Shown here in pieces: positions 49,126-59,770 of a stretch of DNA of 64,000 nucleotides. A model generated the notes under the pieces. That model was given only the letters and a program-made list of their open reading frames with translations, made no database searches and was not told where the DNA came from. Position numbers and translations under genes: made by a program. Source of the DNA: Burkholderiales bacterium (GTDB taxonomy: Bacteria; Pseudomonadota; Gammaproteobacteria; Burkholderiales; Burkholderiaceae_C); the NCBI GenBank assembly GCA_029268225.1, contig JAJUGJ010000011.1, forward strand, positions 39,757 to 103,756, read 5' to 3'. The stretch's first letter is position 1; each line of letters starts with the position of its first letter.

Positions 49126-49902
49126 ATGGCTTCAATCTCCAGTTCTGCGGCGGTCCCGTGCCACGTCGCCATTGTGATGGACGGCAATGGTCGGTGGGCT
49201 CGGAAGCGTTTCATGCCCCGTGGCCTGGGGCACAAAGCGGGTGTTGATGCGCTGGTGGATGTCGTGCGAGCAGCCTCCCGACGCGGTGTCCGGTACTTGA
49301 CGGTGTTCGCCTTTTCTTCCGAGAACTGGAAGCGCCCAGAGGAGGAAGTGTCTGGTCTGATGGGGTTGCTGTTGGTGGCCTTGTCCAAACACCTCAACCA
49401 GCTCAAGTCCGAAGGCGTGCGTTTTCGCGTGGCGGGTGATCTCCAGCCTGTGTCAGAGAAGGTGCGCGTCGCGCTGCTGGAGGCCGAGGCATCATCGGCG
49501 ACCTGCGACAAGTTGGTATTGACCGTTGCCTTCAATTACGGCGGACGTTGGGACATTGTGCAGGCCTGTCGCAAGGCGATGGAGGCGGGTGTTCAACCTT
49601 CTGAAATGGACGAAGGCGTGTTGTCACAGTTCATGGCCATGAGCTATGCACCCGACCCGGATCTGTTGATTCGTACGGGGGGCGAAGTACGTTTATCCAA
49701 CTTCTTGCTTTGGCAAAGCGCTTACGCTGAGTTGTATTTCACCGACTGTCTGTGGCCCGACTTTGATGAAGCGGAACTCGACCGAGCCATCGCAAGTTAC
49801 GCAGATCGTGAGAGACGGTTCGGTGATGTGGGTGCGTCGGGTGAGGCTGAGGGCGCAGTGGGTGGTTTTGACGATGTGCTCGCCGCATCCAGGGAGAGCT
49901 GA
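49126..49902 (+). CDS. uppS: undecaprenyl diphosphate synthase
   Basis: 258 aa cis-prenyltransferase. Elongates farnesyl diphosphate to the C55 lipid carrier for peptidoglycan and O-antigen. MDGNGRWA with catalytic Asp19, GHKAGVDAL, FAFSSENWKRP and DLLIRTGGEVRLSNFLLWQSAYAELYF pieces (RTGGEVRLSNFLLW). About 20 acidic Gly-rich residues extend the C-terminus. Starts 118 bp after frr, ends 2 bp before cdsA. Confidence 0.98.
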   Translation: MASISSSAAVPCHVAIVMDGNGRWARKRFMPRGLGHKAGVDALVDVVRAASRRGVRYLTVFAFSSENWKRPEEEVSGLMGLLLVALSKHLNQLKSEGVRFRVAGDLQPVSEKVRVALLEAEASSATCDKLVLTVAFNYGGRWDIVQACRKAMEAGVQPSEMDEGVLSQFMAMSYAPDPDLLIRTGGEVRLSNFLLWQSAYAELYFTDCLWPDFDEAELDRAIASYADRERRFGDVGASGEAEGAVGGFDDVLAASRES

Positions 49903-49904
49903 CC

Positions 49905-50831
49905 ATGCTCAAACAACGTGTCATCACGGCACTGGTTCTGGCTGCCATTTTGCTGGCCAGTTTGCTCAATGAGTTGGCGTGGCCTTTTTCGGCGCTGACA
50001 CTCGTGTTCATCACGGCCGCCGGTTGGGAGTGGTCGCGTCTGAACGATGCGCCGGGGGCTCGTGCCTGGTTGACGGGGGCGGCGGTGGCAGGGGGCTGCG
50101 TCTATGCGGCGCAGGTTGTCGGTTTGCCGGTATGGGCCAGTACCGTGCTCGACAACGGACTCAATGTGCATCCACATGTTCATGGCTGGGGAATGCCGCT
50201 GGCTGGTTTCCATGTGCCCAGCGGAGTCTGGGCGTTCGCATGTTTGCTGTGGGTCCTTGGCGGGGCGGTTGTCCTACGCTACGGCAACACGCATTGGAAG
50301 CGCGTTTCCGACTTCTGGCGTCGTTTGTTGGGGCTGCTGTTACTGGTGGTGGCGTGGTTGGCGTTGGTTGAGAGCAAGGCCCAGGGACTGAACTTTCTCT
50401 TGTCAGTGCTGTGCCTCGTATGGGCAGCAGACATCGGGGCTTACTTTGGCGGTCGTGCTTTGGGTCGGCGCAAGTTGGCGCCCAGCATCAGCCCTGGCAA
50501 AAGCTGGGAGGGCGTCTGGAGCGGCATGGTGGCCGTTTGCGTATTGGCGGGCCTGTGGATGTGGGCCGACGCAAGCCTCGGTGTGGACTCTCCCAGTTTG
50601 TACAGCCGCTTATGGATGGGTTTGGGGCCCTTGGGGATGTTGTTGGCGCTGATGTTCCTTGTCGGCATGAGCGTTGTGGGTGATCTGTTTGAATCGCTCG
50701 TTAAACGGCAAGCCGGTGTGAAGGACAGCAGCCAATTGCTGCCAGGACATGGCGGTGTTTTGGATCGCATCGACGCATTGCTGCCTACCCTGCCATTGTC
50801 TTTGGCTGTTCTGACTTTGTGCCATGCTTGA
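49905..50831 (+). CDS. cdsA: phosphatidate cytidylyltransferase
   Basis: 308 aa integral membrane protein making CDP-diacylglycerol from phosphatidate and CTP. About eight membrane segments and the C-terminal signature VGDLFESLVKRQAGVKDSS ... LPGHGGVLDRIDALLP with its metal-binding aspartates. Starts 2 bp after uppS; the last 8 bp overlap the start of dxr, showing translational coupling. Confidence 0.97.
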   Translation: MLKQRVITALVLAAILLASLLNELAWPFSALTLVFITAAGWEWSRLNDAPGARAWLTGAAVAGGCVYAAQVVGLPVWASTVLDNGLNVHPHVHGWGMPLAGFHVPSGVWAFACLLWVLGGAVVLRYGNTHWKRVSDFWRRLLGLLLLVVAWLALVESKAQGLNFLLSVLCLVWAADIGAYFGGRALGRRKLAPSISPGKSWEGVWSGMVAVCVLAGLWMWADASLGVDSPSLYSRLWMGLGPLGMLLALMFLVGMSVVGDLFESLVKRQAGVKDSSQLLPGHGGVLDRIDALLPTLPLSLAVLTLCHA

Positions 50832-52032
50832 TTCAGCGTCATCTTCTCGTCGTCAGCGTGTATGTATTTTGGGGTCCACGGGCTCCATTGGGACCAACAC
50901 GCTCGACGTGCTTTCCCGCCACCCGGACCACTTTGAAGTGTGGGCTCTGACAGGCGCGTCGCGTGTCGATGAGTTGTGGGCGCAATGTTTGCAGTGGCGT
51001 CCAGCCTATGCGGTGATGCCAGATGAAGCTTTCGCGTCGCGACTGCGGGCCAAAGTGAAGGAGTCTGGCTTGCGGACCGAGATCCTCAGTGGCTCGGAGG
51101 CTTTGAACCAAGTTGCCGCACACCCTGACGTGGATGTGGTGATGGGGGCGATTGTCGGGGCAGCAGGCTTGGCGCCTTGCTTGGCGGCCGCTCGCGCGGG
51201 CAAGCGTCTGTTGTTGGCCAACAAAGAAGCGCTGGTGGTCGGCGGTGAGATGTTCATGAAGGCTGTGGACGAGGCTGGCGCCACTTTGTTGCCCATCGAC
51301 AGTGAACACTCAGCCATTTTTCAGTGCTTGCCGGAAGACACCTCCTCTTGGCGTTCACGCATCGACCACATTGTCCTGACTGCCTCTGGCGGGCCATTTC
51401 GTCAGCGCGATCTTGCTACCTTTTCTCAGATCACCCCTGAGCAGGCGTGTGCGCACCCGAACTGGGTCATGGGGCGCAAGATTTCGGTAGATTCGGCCAC
51501 GATGATGAACAAGGCCTTGGAGGTCATTGAGGCTCGTTGGCTGTTCAATCTGCATCCCAAGCAGATTCGTGTTGTGTTGCACCCGCAGAGCATCATTCAC
51601 TCGATGGTCGTTTGTCGAGATCGTTCGGTGTTGGCGCAAATGGGCACCCCGGACATGCGTGTACCGATTGCGTACGGTTTGTCATGGCCGGAACGCATCG
51701 AGTCGGGGGCGGAGTTATTGGACTTCACTCGCCTGAGTGCCCTGACTTTTGAAGAAGCTGACTCCCGTCGCTACCCGGGTCTGCAGTTGGCGTGGGAGAC
51801 GCTCCAAGGGCCGGCCGGTAGCACATGTGTGCTCAATGCCGCCAACGAAATGGCGGTTGAGGCATTTTTGGACAGGCGCATTCGCTTTGATCAGATTCAC
51901 AGTGTGAACCTGCAGTCTCTGTCCGATTGTCGGTTGTCAGACGCCGACATCAGCACGGTAGAGGGGTTGCTGGATCTGGATGCGCAGGCGCGTCGTGTCG
52001 CGGCAGCGGTCGTGGCGAGCTTGGCCGCTTGA
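50824..52032 (+). CDS. dxr: 1-deoxy-D-xylulose 5-phosphate reductoisomerase
   Basis: 402 aa. First committed step of the MEP pathway, NADPH-dependent. NADPH-binding GSTGSIG (17-23), ANKEALVVGGE, DSEHSAIFQCL (metal and substrate site), ASGGPFR loop and SVDSATMMNKALEVIEA. Together with ispG and uppS in this window it supplies the undecaprenyl carrier. Starts within the last codons of cdsA. Confidence 0.98.
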   Translation: MLDSASSSRRQRVCILGSTGSIGTNTLDVLSRHPDHFEVWALTGASRVDELWAQCLQWRPAYAVMPDEAFASRLRAKVKESGLRTEILSGSEALNQVAAHPDVDVVMGAIVGAAGLAPCLAAARAGKRLLLANKEALVVGGEMFMKAVDEAGATLLPIDSEHSAIFQCLPEDTSSWRSRIDHIVLTASGGPFRQRDLATFSQITPEQACAHPNWVMGRKISVDSATMMNKALEVIEARWLFNLHPKQIRVVLHPQSIIHSMVVCRDRSVLAQMGTPDMRVPIAYGLSWPERIESGAELLDFTRLSALTFEEADSRRYPGLQLAWETLQGPAGSTCVLNAANEMAVEAFLDRRIRFDQIHSVNLQSLSDCRLSDADISTVEGLLDLDAQARRVAAAVVASLAA

Positions 52033-52081
52033 TACGCAAGATGTCCAGTTCAATCTTTCGCTGTGATTCAGGAGCATGACG

Positions 52082-53482
52082 ATGTTGATGACCGTGCTGT
52101 CCTTTCTGGTGACGATTGGCGTTTTGGTTGTGATTCACGAGTACGGCCATTACCGTGCAGCCTTGGCGTGTGACGTCAAGGTGCTGAGATTTTCGGTGGG
52201 GTTCGGGCAGGTGTTGTGGCGTCGGCAGCGTGGCGAGACCGAGTTCGTGATCTCGGCTTTACCGTTGGGGGGCTACGTCAAGATGTTGGATGAACGCGAA
52301 GGTCCTGTGGCACCCGCCGAACGGGATCGTGCGTTCAACCGCAAGCCCCTGCGCCAGCGGGCATTCGTCGTGGCGGCGGGGCCTTTGGCCAATTTGTTGT
52401 TGGCCGTGCTGCTGTACGCCGGTGTCAATTGGTCTGGCGTGGAAGAGTTGCGCCCATGGCTGGCACAGCCTCGCGCCGGGAGTCTGGCAGCAGATGCAGG
52501 GTTGCAGTCTGGTGACGAAATTGTCAGCTTGGAGATGCTCCAGGCCGGTGTGTCCAACAGCGATGCATCCCAGCATGAGGTGCGCTCGATGACCGACCTC
52601 CAGTGGTTGTTCATTCAGGCCGCGTTGGCGGGACAGGATGTACGCCTGCAGGTGGCTTCACGGTCCGAAGCGGAGGGGCCCGTCACAGAGCGTCGCAGTC
52701 TGGTGCTGCAGCTGAGCCAGATACCGACGGCAGAAGTGGACGGACGATTGCTGGACCGCGTGGGGTTGAATGGACCCTACGCTGAGCCTTTGATCGCAGA
52801 GGTATTGCCAGGTGGGCCTGCCGCGAAGGCTGGTCTGCGGGCAGGTGATCGGGTGGTATCTATCAATGGCGTGTCGCCTGCTGATGCCGGGCAACTGCGT
52901 CAAATCATCCGCGGCAGCCAACTCGACGGGGCAGCACGTCAAGTGTCTTTGGTGGTTGAGCGGGCAGGGCAGACCATGCCCGTGAACCTCCTGCCGATCA
53001 TGACCGAGGTCAAGGGTCAGCGTGTTCCACGCATCGAGGCTGCGCTAGGCAGCATGCCTGCCACTGTGGAGGTGCGTTACGGCTTGGTCGAGGGTTTGAC
53101 CAAGGCAGCCAGCAAGACGTGGGACGTGTCGGTGATGAGCCTCAGTATGTTGGGCAAGATGCTGATCGGGGAGGCGTCGTTGCAAAACCTCAGTGGACCC
53201 CTGACGATTGCAGACTATGCTGGTCGTTCTGCGGAGATGGGCTGGGTTTACTACGTTGGGTTCCTGGCCTTGGTCAGTGTGAGCCTGGGCGTGCTCAACT
53301 TGCTTCCGCTCCCCGTCCTCGATGGTGGACACCTCATGTATTATCTTTTCGAAGGCGTCACGGGCCGGCCAGTTTCTGATATCTGGCTGGAACGATTGCA
53401 GCGGGGTGGCGTGGCCATCATGCTCGCAATGATGTCTCTGGCCCTCTACAACGACTTGGCGCGCCTGCTTGGCGCGCACTGA
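52082..53482 (+). CDS. rseP: RIP metalloprotease RseP
   Basis: 466 aa site-2 protease that cuts membrane-embedded anti-sigma factor RseA and cleared signal peptides. The HEYGH zinc site is residues 19-23 in the first helix; the third ligand is Asp414 in LPLPVLDGGHL. Two PDZ domains lie between (about 115-215 and 220-305, the second with GGPAAKAGLRAGD from Gly244). ATG 52082 is preferred to 52076 because GGAG at 52071-52074 is 7 nt from it but only 1 nt from the upstream ATG. Next to bamA, a typical envelope-stress pairing. Confidence 0.97.
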   Translation: MLMTVLSFLVTIGVLVVIHEYGHYRAALACDVKVLRFSVGFGQVLWRRQRGETEFVISALPLGGYVKMLDEREGPVAPAERDRAFNRKPLRQRAFVVAAGPLANLLLAVLLYAGVNWSGVEELRPWLAQPRAGSLAADAGLQSGDEIVSLEMLQAGVSNSDASQHEVRSMTDLQWLFIQAALAGQDVRLQVASRSEAEGPVTERRSLVLQLSQIPTAEVDGRLLDRVGLNGPYAEPLIAEVLPGGPAAKAGLRAGDRVVSINGVSPADAGQLRQIIRGSQLDGAARQVSLVVERAGQTMPVNLLPIMTEVKGQRVPRIEAALGSMPATVEVRYGLVEGLTKAASKTWDVSVMSLSMLGKMLIGEASLQNLSGPLTIADYAGRSAEMGWVYYVGFLALVSVSLGVLNLLPLPVLDGGHLMYYLFEGVTGRPVSDIWLERLQRGGVAIMLAMMSLALYNDLARLLGAH

Positions 53483-53492
53483 GTTTTCCTGC

Positions 53493-55796
53493 ATGCAAAG
53501 CCCTTTCATGACTGCTGTGCGGTTCAAACCGACCCTGCTCGCTGCCCTGATGGCAGCCTCCCTGTTTCAGTCCGCCTGGGCGGTTGAACCTTTTGTGCTG
53601 AAAGACATCCGCGTGGAGGGGCTGCAGCGCGCCGACGCCGGAACGGTGTTTGCGTCATTGCCATTTCGTGTGGGCGACACCTATACCGACGACAAGGGGT
53701 CAGCGGGGCTGCGCGCTCTGTTTGCCACTGGACTGTTCAAGGATGTGCGCATCCAGGTGGACGGGAATGTGGTCGTCGTGGTGGTGGAAGAACGCCCCGT
53801 GATCTCACGTGTGGAGTTTGTCGGTACCAAGGAGTTCGACAAGGACGTGCTGGTTAAGGCGCTCAAGGACATTGGCATCGGTGAGGGGCAACCTTTCGAT
53901 CGTGCATTGGCCGACCGTGCAGAGCAGGAGTTGAAGCGTCAATACCTCACCCGCAGTCTGTATGGCGTGGAGGTCATCACCACCATCACCCCGACCGAGC
54001 GCAATCGCGTCAACGTGACCTTCACAGTGACCGAGGGTGAGGTCACCAAGATCAAGAGCATCCGCATCACAGGTAACCAGGCCTTCTCGGAGAGCACGCT
54101 GATTTCCCAGATGGACCTCACCAAGGGCGGTTGGTTGACTTGGTATACCAAGTCCGATCAATACGCACGTGCAAAGCTGAATGCCGACCTGGAGACGATC
54201 AAGGCGTATTACCTCAATCGTGGCTATCTTGAGTTCAAGATCGAGTCCGCTCAGGTCGTGATTTCACCCGACAAGCAGGACATCTCGATCGCGATCAGCG
54301 TGAGTGAAGGTCCTCGCTATGTGGTAACCGGTGTGCGCCTGGAGGGAGAGTACCTCGGCAAGGAAGAGGAGTTCCGCAAACTCGTCACCATTGAGCCAGG
54401 TGAAGCCTACCGTGCTGATGCTGTTGCCGCGACCACCAAGGCCTTTACCGATCGCTTTGCGGCATTTGGTTATGCGTTCGCGCGGGTGGATTTCCGCCCG
54501 GAGCTCGACCGAGCCAAGGGTCAAGCCGTCGCGGTGTTGGTGGCTCAGCCTCAGCGCCGTGTTTACGTCCGCCGTGTGAACGTGGCGGGTAACTCGCGTA
54601 CCCGCGATGAGGTGATTCGTCGCGAATTCCGTCAGTTTGAGGCAGCGTGGTATGACGGGCAGAAGATCAAACTGTCGCGCGATCGTGTCGATCGCCTTGG
54701 CTACTTCAAGGCTGTGGACATCGAAACCGTCGAAGTGCCAGGTACCGCCGATCAGGTGGACCTCACCATCACGGTCGAGGAGAAGCCGACTGGCAACTTG
54801 ATGTTGGGGGCTGGTTTTTCCAGCGCAGAGAAGTTCACCTTGACGGCATCCGTCAAGCAAGACAACGTCTTCGGTACAGGGAACTATCTGGGGATTGATC
54901 TCAATACCAGCAAGTACAACCGCACCATCGTGGTCAGCACCGTGGATCCGTATTTCACGGACGATGGCGTATCTCGCTCGTATGATTTGTATTACAGAAC
55001 TTCCCGTCCGCTGAACACCCAGGGTGGGGACTACAAGATCGTGACGCCCGGGGGGGCGGTCAGATTTGGTGTGCCCTTCACAGAGTTCGACACTGTGTTT
55101 TTCGGTGCGGGTGTAGAGCAAACATCCATCAAGGGAGACACAGGTCTGCCTGTCAGCTATCGACTGTATCGTGACACGTTTGGCGAGACCAGCCTGTCCG
55201 TGCCCTTGACGGTGGGTTGGTCACGCGATGCTCGCGACAGTCTCATTGCTCCTACGCGCGGCCGTTATCAGCGCCTGAACTTGGAGTTGGGTGTGGCAGG
55301 CGATACCCGCTATTTGCGTGGCGACTATCAGTTCCAGCAGTTCATTCCCCTTTCCAACCGGTTCACATTGGGTTTGAACACGGAAGTCGGCTATGGCAAG
55401 GGACTGTCGGGCAAGCCATACCCCGTCTTCAAGAACTTCTATGGCGGTGGTCTGGGCACCGTGCGGGGGTTTGAGCAAAACTCTCTGGGTCCTTTGGACA
55501 TTGAAGGCTCCTATGTCGGCGGCAATCGCCGTGTGAACGTCAACGCAGAGTTGTATGTGCCCTTCCCGGGAGCGGGCAACGATCGCACTTTGCGCTTGTT
55601 CGGTTACATGGATGCGGGTAACGTCTGGGGTGAAAAAGACTCGATGAGTTTCAGCGATGTGCGCGCCTCGGTTGGTGTCGGTATCAGCTGGGTGTCTCCT
55701 GTGGGGCCGCTCAAGCTGAGTTACGGCAAGCCCTTCCGTTACCAGGACCAAGATAAAATTCAACGCCTTCAGTTCCAGATCGGTACGGCATTCTGA
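53493..55796 (+). CDS. bamA: outer membrane protein assembly factor BamA
   Basis: 767 aa from ATG 53493 (ATG 53508 possible). Sec signal with cleavage near Ala30 (QSAWA), then five POTRA domains (about 32-425; VLKDIRVEGLQRADAGTVFASLPFRVGDTY opens POTRA1, in parts) and a 16-strand Omp85 barrel with VRGFEQNSLGPLD (the VRGF lid motif) and C-terminal phenylalanine. Core of the machinery that inserts outer-membrane proteins. Starts 10 bp after rseP stop. Confidence 0.98.
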   Translation: MQSPFMTAVRFKPTLLAALMAASLFQSAWAVEPFVLKDIRVEGLQRADAGTVFASLPFRVGDTYTDDKGSAGLRALFATGLFKDVRIQVDGNVVVVVVEERPVISRVEFVGTKEFDKDVLVKALKDIGIGEGQPFDRALADRAEQELKRQYLTRSLYGVEVITTITPTERNRVNVTFTVTEGEVTKIKSIRITGNQAFSESTLISQMDLTKGGWLTWYTKSDQYARAKLNADLETIKAYYLNRGYLEFKIESAQVVISPDKQDISIAISVSEGPRYVVTGVRLEGEYLGKEEEFRKLVTIEPGEAYRADAVAATTKAFTDRFAAFGYAFARVDFRPELDRAKGQAVAVLVAQPQRRVYVRRVNVAGNSRTRDEVIRREFRQFEAAWYDGQKIKLSRDRVDRLGYFKAVDIETVEVPGTADQVDLTITVEEKPTGNLMLGAGFSSAEKFTLTASVKQDNVFGTGNYLGIDLNTSKYNRTIVVSTVDPYFTDDGVSRSYDLYYRTSRPLNTQGGDYKIVTPGGAVRFGVPFTEFDTVFFGAGVEQTSIKGDTGLPVSYRLYRDTFGETSLSVPLTVGWSRDARDSLIAPTRGRYQRLNLELGVAGDTRYLRGDYQFQQFIPLSNRFTLGLNTEVGYGKGLSGKPYPVFKNFYGGGLGTVRGFEQNSLGPLDIEGSYVGGNRRVNVNAELYVPFPGAGNDRTLRLFGYMDAGNVWGEKDSMSFSDVRASVGVGISWVSPVGPLKLSYGKPFRYQDQDKIQRLQFQIGTAF

Positions 55797-55798
55797 CC

Positions 55799-56311
55799 AT
55801 GACCTCGCCACTCAAGAAATTTCTGCTGGGCAGCCTGCTGTGTGGCTCGGCCTTGCTCGCGCATGGGCAGGAGCTCAAGATTGGCTATGTCAATCTGGAC
55901 CGGGTGCTGCGTGATGCCTCTCCGGCCAAGGCGGCGCAGGCTAAGCTGGAAAGCGAATTCACACGCCGCGAGAAGGATCTGACCGACACGGCCACGCGGC
56001 TCAAGAGTGCGACCGAGCGATTTGAGAAAGACGCCCCGACGCTTGGTGAATCCGAGCGCAGTCGTCGTCAACGTGATCTGGTTGAGCAAGACCGCGAGTT
56101 GCAGCGCAAGCGTCGTGAATTCCAGGAGGATCTGAATCAGCGCAAGAACGAGGAGCTCGCCATGGTGTTGGACAGGGCTCAGCGTGTGGTCAAGCAGATT
56201 TTCGACCAAGAGAAGTACGATCTGATCCTGCAGGAAGCCGTGTTTTTCAGCCCCCGTGTGGACATCACCGATAAGGTCATCAAGGCGATGAACAGCGGAT
56301 CGGGTAAGTGA
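55799..56311 (+). CDS. skp: periplasmic chaperone Skp/OmpH
   Basis: 170 aa. Sec signal of about 23 residues ([15 protein letters not shown]) and a mature protein starting [14 protein letters not shown], the strand that builds the trimer core, followed by charged coiled-coil tentacles (about 45-140: [22 protein letters not shown] ... [21 protein letters not shown]). Holds unfolded outer-membrane proteins for BAM. Two bp after bamA; next gene lpxD. Confidence 0.95.
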   Translation: MTSPLKKFLLGSLLCGSALLAHGQELKIGYVNLDRVLRDASPAKAAQAKLESEFTRREKDLTDTATRLKSATERFEKDAPTLGESERSRRQRDLVEQDRELQRKRREFQEDLNQRKNEELAMVLDRAQRVVKQIFDQEKYDLILQEAVFFSPRVDITDKVIKAMNSGSGK

Positions 56312-56316
56312 GTGCC

Positions 56317-57351
56317 ATGTCTGAGAACGTGACGCTCGGCCAACTGGTTGCCGAGTTAGGCGGAACCCTGCTTGGTGATGCGGGGCGGGTGATCCGACAT
56401 ATCGGGCCACTCGATGGCGACAAGCCTGATGCCATTGCCTTCTTGTCCAATCCGAAATATCGCAGCCAGTTGGCAACCACCCAGGCTGCGTGCGTGATCG
56501 TGAGTCCGGCTGCGCAAGCCGAGGCTGTTGCAAGAGGTGCGGCCATCGTCACGGACGACCCATACCTCTATTTTGCCCGACTGACTCAGTGGTGGTCACG
56601 CCGCGTGCGTCCCCGTCCAGTCGCTGGCGTTCATCCGTCTGCCGTCGTCGATGCCACTGCGGTGATCGGTCCTGACGTCAGCATTGGCCCGCTGGCTGTG
56701 ATCGAGGCCGGCGCGATCGTCGAGGAGGGCGCTCTGATTGGCGCCCAATGCCACGTGGGCGCACGCGCGCGCATTGGCGCACACACGCGTTTGGCACCCC
56801 AGGTAACCGTAGGCTTTGATTGTGTGGTCGGCGCGCGGTGTGTTTTCCACAGCGGCGTGGTCATTGGCGCAGACGGTTTCGGTTTTGCCCCCAACCAGGG
56901 ACGTTGGGAGAAAATCGAACAACTCGGTGCGGTGCGCATCGGGGATGACGTGGAGTTGGGCGCCAACACCTGTGTGTATCGTGGTGCCCTGGATGACACG
57001 GTGATTGAAAACGGTGTCAAGCTCGACAACCTCGTCCAAATCGCCCACAACGTCCACGTTGGCGAACATTCAGCCATGGCCGGCTGCGTCGGGGTGGCAG
57101 GCAGCGCTCGCATCGGTAAGCATTGCACGGTCGGCGGTGCTGGCATGATCCTGGGCCACCTCACCTTGGCGGACAATGTGCACGTGTCGTCTGGCACCCT
57201 GATTTCGCGCTCTGTGCTCAAGCCGGGCTTGTACAGTGGCGCCTTCCCCTTTGACGAGAACGCATCCTGGGAGAAGAACGCAGCGACCCTGCGCCAACTC
57301 CACGCCTTGCGTGACCGTATCCGAACCTTAGAAAAGCAAGTGAAAAGCTGA
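56317..57351 (+). CDS. lpxD: UDP-3-O-(3-hydroxyacyl)glucosamine N-acyltransferase
   Basis: 344 aa from ATG 56317; a GTG at 56308 overlapping the skp stop is an alternative. Third step of lipid A synthesis. N-terminal uridine-binding domain (1-100) and left-handed beta-helix of hexapeptide repeats (about 105-300, [35 protein letters not shown]) and a C-terminal helix. His in [16 protein letters not shown] is the expected catalytic site. The stop overlaps the fabZ ATG by one base. Confidence 0.97.
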   Translation: MSENVTLGQLVAELGGTLLGDAGRVIRHIGPLDGDKPDAIAFLSNPKYRSQLATTQAACVIVSPAAQAEAVARGAAIVTDDPYLYFARLTQWWSRRVRPRPVAGVHPSAVVDATAVIGPDVSIGPLAVIEAGAIVEEGALIGAQCHVGARARIGAHTRLAPQVTVGFDCVVGARCVFHSGVVIGADGFGFAPNQGRWEKIEQLGAVRIGDDVELGANTCVYRGALDDTVIENGVKLDNLVQIAHNVHVGEHSAMAGCVGVAGSARIGKHCTVGGAGMILGHLTLADNVHVSSGTLISRSVLKPGLYSGAFPFDENASWEKNAATLRQLHALRDRIRTLEKQVKS

Positions 57352-57788
57352 TGGACATCCACAAGATTCTTCAAAAGCTCCCGCACCGTTACCCGTTTCT
57401 GCTGGTGGACCGCGTGCTGGAAGTCGAAAAGAACGTTCGCATTCGTGCACTGAAGAACGTGACGATCAACGAGCCGTTCTTCCAGGGACATTTCCCCAAT
57501 CGCCCGGTGATGCCGGGTGTGTTGATGCTGGAAGCCTTGGCGCAGACCGCTGCCTTGCTGGCGTTTGAAACCCAGGGTGAAGGTGTGGACGAGAACTCCG
57601 TCTATTACTTTGTGGGCATTGATGGCGCTCGCTTCAAGCGTCCCGTTGAGCCGGGTGACCAGCTGTTCCTGGACGTGCAGATGGACCGTAACAAGGGCGG
57701 CATCTACAAGTTCAATGCCCAGGCTTTCGTGGGCGAAGAATTGGCCGTGTCGGCGCAACTGATGTGCACCGTGCGCAAGGTGTCCTGA
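57351..57788 (+). CDS. fabZ: 3-hydroxyacyl-[acyl-carrier-protein] dehydratase FabZ
   Basis: 145 aa hot-dog-fold dehydratase of fatty acid elongation. [13 protein letters not shown] near the start, and catalytic His47 ([11 protein letters not shown]) and Glu61 (LMLEALAQ). It balances fatty acid and lipid A synthesis because it competes for the same 3-hydroxyacyl-ACP as LpxA and LpxD, whose genes flank it. Confidence 0.98.
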   Translation: MDIHKILQKLPHRYPFLLVDRVLEVEKNVRIRALKNVTINEPFFQGHFPNRPVMPGVLMLEALAQTAALLAFETQGEGVDENSVYYFVGIDGARFKRPVEPGDQLFLDVQMDRNKGGIYKFNAQAFVGEELAVSAQLMCTVRKVS

Positions 57789-57795
57789 GGCGCAG

Positions 57796-58584
57796 ATGGC
57801 GAACATCCATCCCAGCGCCATCGTCGATCCGCAGGCGCAGTTGGCTGACTCCGTCACTGTGGGGCCGTTCACGACCATTGGTCCGAACGTGTGTATCGGT
57901 GAAGGCTCCAGCATTGGTGCGCACTGTGTGATCGAGGGGCACACCACCATCGGTCGTGACAACAAGATCTTCCAGTTTGCGTCCTTGGGTGCTGACCCAC
58001 AGGACAAGAAGTACAAAGGCGAGCCCACGCGATTGATCATCGGTGACCGCAACACCATTCGCGAGTTCACTACCTTCAACACGGGCACGGTGCAGGACAA
58101 GGCCTTCACCCAGGTCGGCAATGACAACTGGATCATGGCTTATGTGCACGTGGCGCATGACTGTGTGATCGGTGATCACAACGTCATTGCCAATTCGGTC
58201 CAGTTTGCTGGTCACGTGACGGTCGGCAACTACACCTTGATCGGTGGCATCAGTGGCATCCACCAGTTTGTCCGCATCGGCGATTTTGCGATGTTGGGCT
58301 TTCAGACCCGCCTGTCGCAAGATCTGCCGCCTTTCGTGGTGGCGGCCGGTAACCCGGCTCAGGCGCAGAACGTGCACCAAGAGGGCCCACGCCGTCGCGG
58401 CTTCTCTCCGGAGCGGCTGAGCATGCTCAAGCAGATGTACCGCTTGCTGTACCGCAAGGGCTTGACCCTGGAGGCGGCCAAGGCCGAGATCGTGGCGCTG
58501 CGCGGTCAGACGCCCGAGGCAGATGGTGACATCGATCAGATGTTGGCGTTCCTCGCGCAGGCTGACCGCGGCATTGTGCGGTAA
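57796..58584 (+). CDS. lpxA: UDP-N-acetylglucosamine O-acyltransferase
   Basis: 262 aa, same length as E. coli LpxA. First step of lipid A synthesis. Almost the whole protein is a left-handed beta helix (IHPSAIVDPQAQLADSVTVGPFTTIGP, in hexads), with the catalytic histidine His121 in VHVAHDCVIG, and a C-terminal helical bundle that forms the trimer. Seven bp after fabZ and 4 bp before lpxB. Confidence 0.98.
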   Translation: MANIHPSAIVDPQAQLADSVTVGPFTTIGPNVCIGEGSSIGAHCVIEGHTTIGRDNKIFQFASLGADPQDKKYKGEPTRLIIGDRNTIREFTTFNTGTVQDKAFTQVGNDNWIMAYVHVAHDCVIGDHNVIANSVQFAGHVTVGNYTLIGGISGIHQFVRIGDFAMLGFQTRLSQDLPPFVVAAGNPAQAQNVHQEGPRRRGFSPERLSMLKQMYRLLYRKGLTLEAAKAEIVALRGQTPEADGDIDQMLAFLAQADRGIVR

Positions 58585-58588
58585 GCGG

Positions 58589-59770
58589 ATGGGCGGGCCT
58601 TTCGATTTTGCTCCGGGCGCAGAGGGGCGCGCGCCGTATGTGGCCATGGTGGCAGGAGAAACCTCCGGTGATCTGCTGGCTGGCTTGTTGCTGGGAGGTT
58701 TGCACCAACGCTGGCCGGGCCTGACCTCGGCAGGCATAGGCGGGCCACGCATGGCGGCGCATGGATTTGAGCCTTGGTGGCCTTACGAGAAGCTGGCTGT
58801 TCATGGATTCAATATGGAAGTGCTGCGCCGCTTCCGTGAAATCTGGAACATCCGCAAGGCACTGGGTGATCGCTTGTTGACCGAGCGCCCGGATGTGTTT
58901 GTCGGTGTGGATGCGCCTGACTTCAATCTGGGCCTGGAGGCTCGCCTCAAGGCGGCTGGCATCAAGACCGTTCACTTCGTCAGTCCGTCCATCTGGGCGT
59001 GGCGTGGTGGTCGCATCAACAAGATCCATCGCTCGGTGGATCACATGCTCTGCCTGTTTCCGTTCGAGCCTGCGCTCTACCATGCCAAGGGCATTGCCGC
59101 CACGTTCGTCGGACACCCCTTGGCTGACACCATTCCGATTGAAGTACCCCGTGTGGCCTCACGACAAAGCCTCGGTATGGACGATCAGGTTCCTCTGGTG
59201 GCTGTGTTGCCGGGGAGTCGTCGCGGTGAGGTGCAGCACAACACACCCGCATTCTTGCAAACGGTGGCCTTGCTGAGCAAACAGCGTCCCGATTTGCGCT
59301 TTGTGCTGCCGGTGGTGCCGGGGCTGCGTGAAATGGTCGAACCCCTGGTGCGTGAACACGCGCCAGATGCGCCGCTGACCTTGTTGGATGGCCGCTCGCA
59401 CGAAGCCTTGGCAGCCTGCGATGTCACCTTGATCGCCAGCGGCACGGCCACTTTGGAGGCCGCACTGTTCAAGCGTCCGATGGTCATTGCCTACAAGATC
59501 AGCGGCTTGAGCTGGCAGATCATGAAGCGCATGGCTTATTTGCCGTGGGTAGGGTTGCCGAACATCCTGCTGTCGGATTCGGTTGTGCCCGAGCGCTTGC
59601 AGCACGATGCCAATCCGGCTCAGCTTGCTGCCGACGTGCTCGCGTGGCTGGAGCAGCCTGCACGTGCGGCCTCGGTGCAGCAGCGCTTCCTTGAACTTCA
59701 TCACCAGCTGAAACAGGATACGGCTCGCGCCGCCAGTGATGCCATCGCCCAAGTCATCGAAACGCGCTGA
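58589..59770 (+). CDS. lpxB: lipid-A-disaccharide synthase
   Basis: 393 aa GT19 glycosyltransferase joining lipid X to UDP-2,3-diacylglucosamine. Starts [13 protein letters not shown], then [11 protein letters not shown], the family's N-terminal hallmark; [35 protein letters not shown] and [13 protein letters not shown] follow. Its 3' end overlaps the rnhB start by 32 bp if ATG 59739 is used. Confidence 0.97.
   Translation: MGGPFDFAPGAEGRAPYVAMVAGETSGDLLAGLLLGGLHQRWPGLTSAGIGGPRMAAHGFEPWWPYEKLAVHGFNMEVLRRFREIWNIRKALGDRLLTERPDVFVGVDAPDFNLGLEARLKAAGIKTVHFVSPSIWAWRGGRINKIHRSVDHMLCLFPFEPALYHAKGIAATFVGHPLADTIPIEVPRVASRQSLGMDDQVPLVAVLPGSRRGEVQHNTPAFLQTVALLSKQRPDLRFVLPVVPGLREMVEPLVREHAPDAPLTLLDGRSHEALAACDVTLIASGTATLEAALFKRPMVIAYKISGLSWQIMKRMAYLPWVGLPNILLSDSVVPERLQHDANPAQLAADVLAWLEQPARAASVQQRFLELHHQLKQDTARAASDAIAQVIETR

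Noticed and set aside
49126..59770. The uppS to lpxB block as a novel envelope system
   Set aside because: All genes and their order are the standard proteobacterial arrangement; nothing in it is new.
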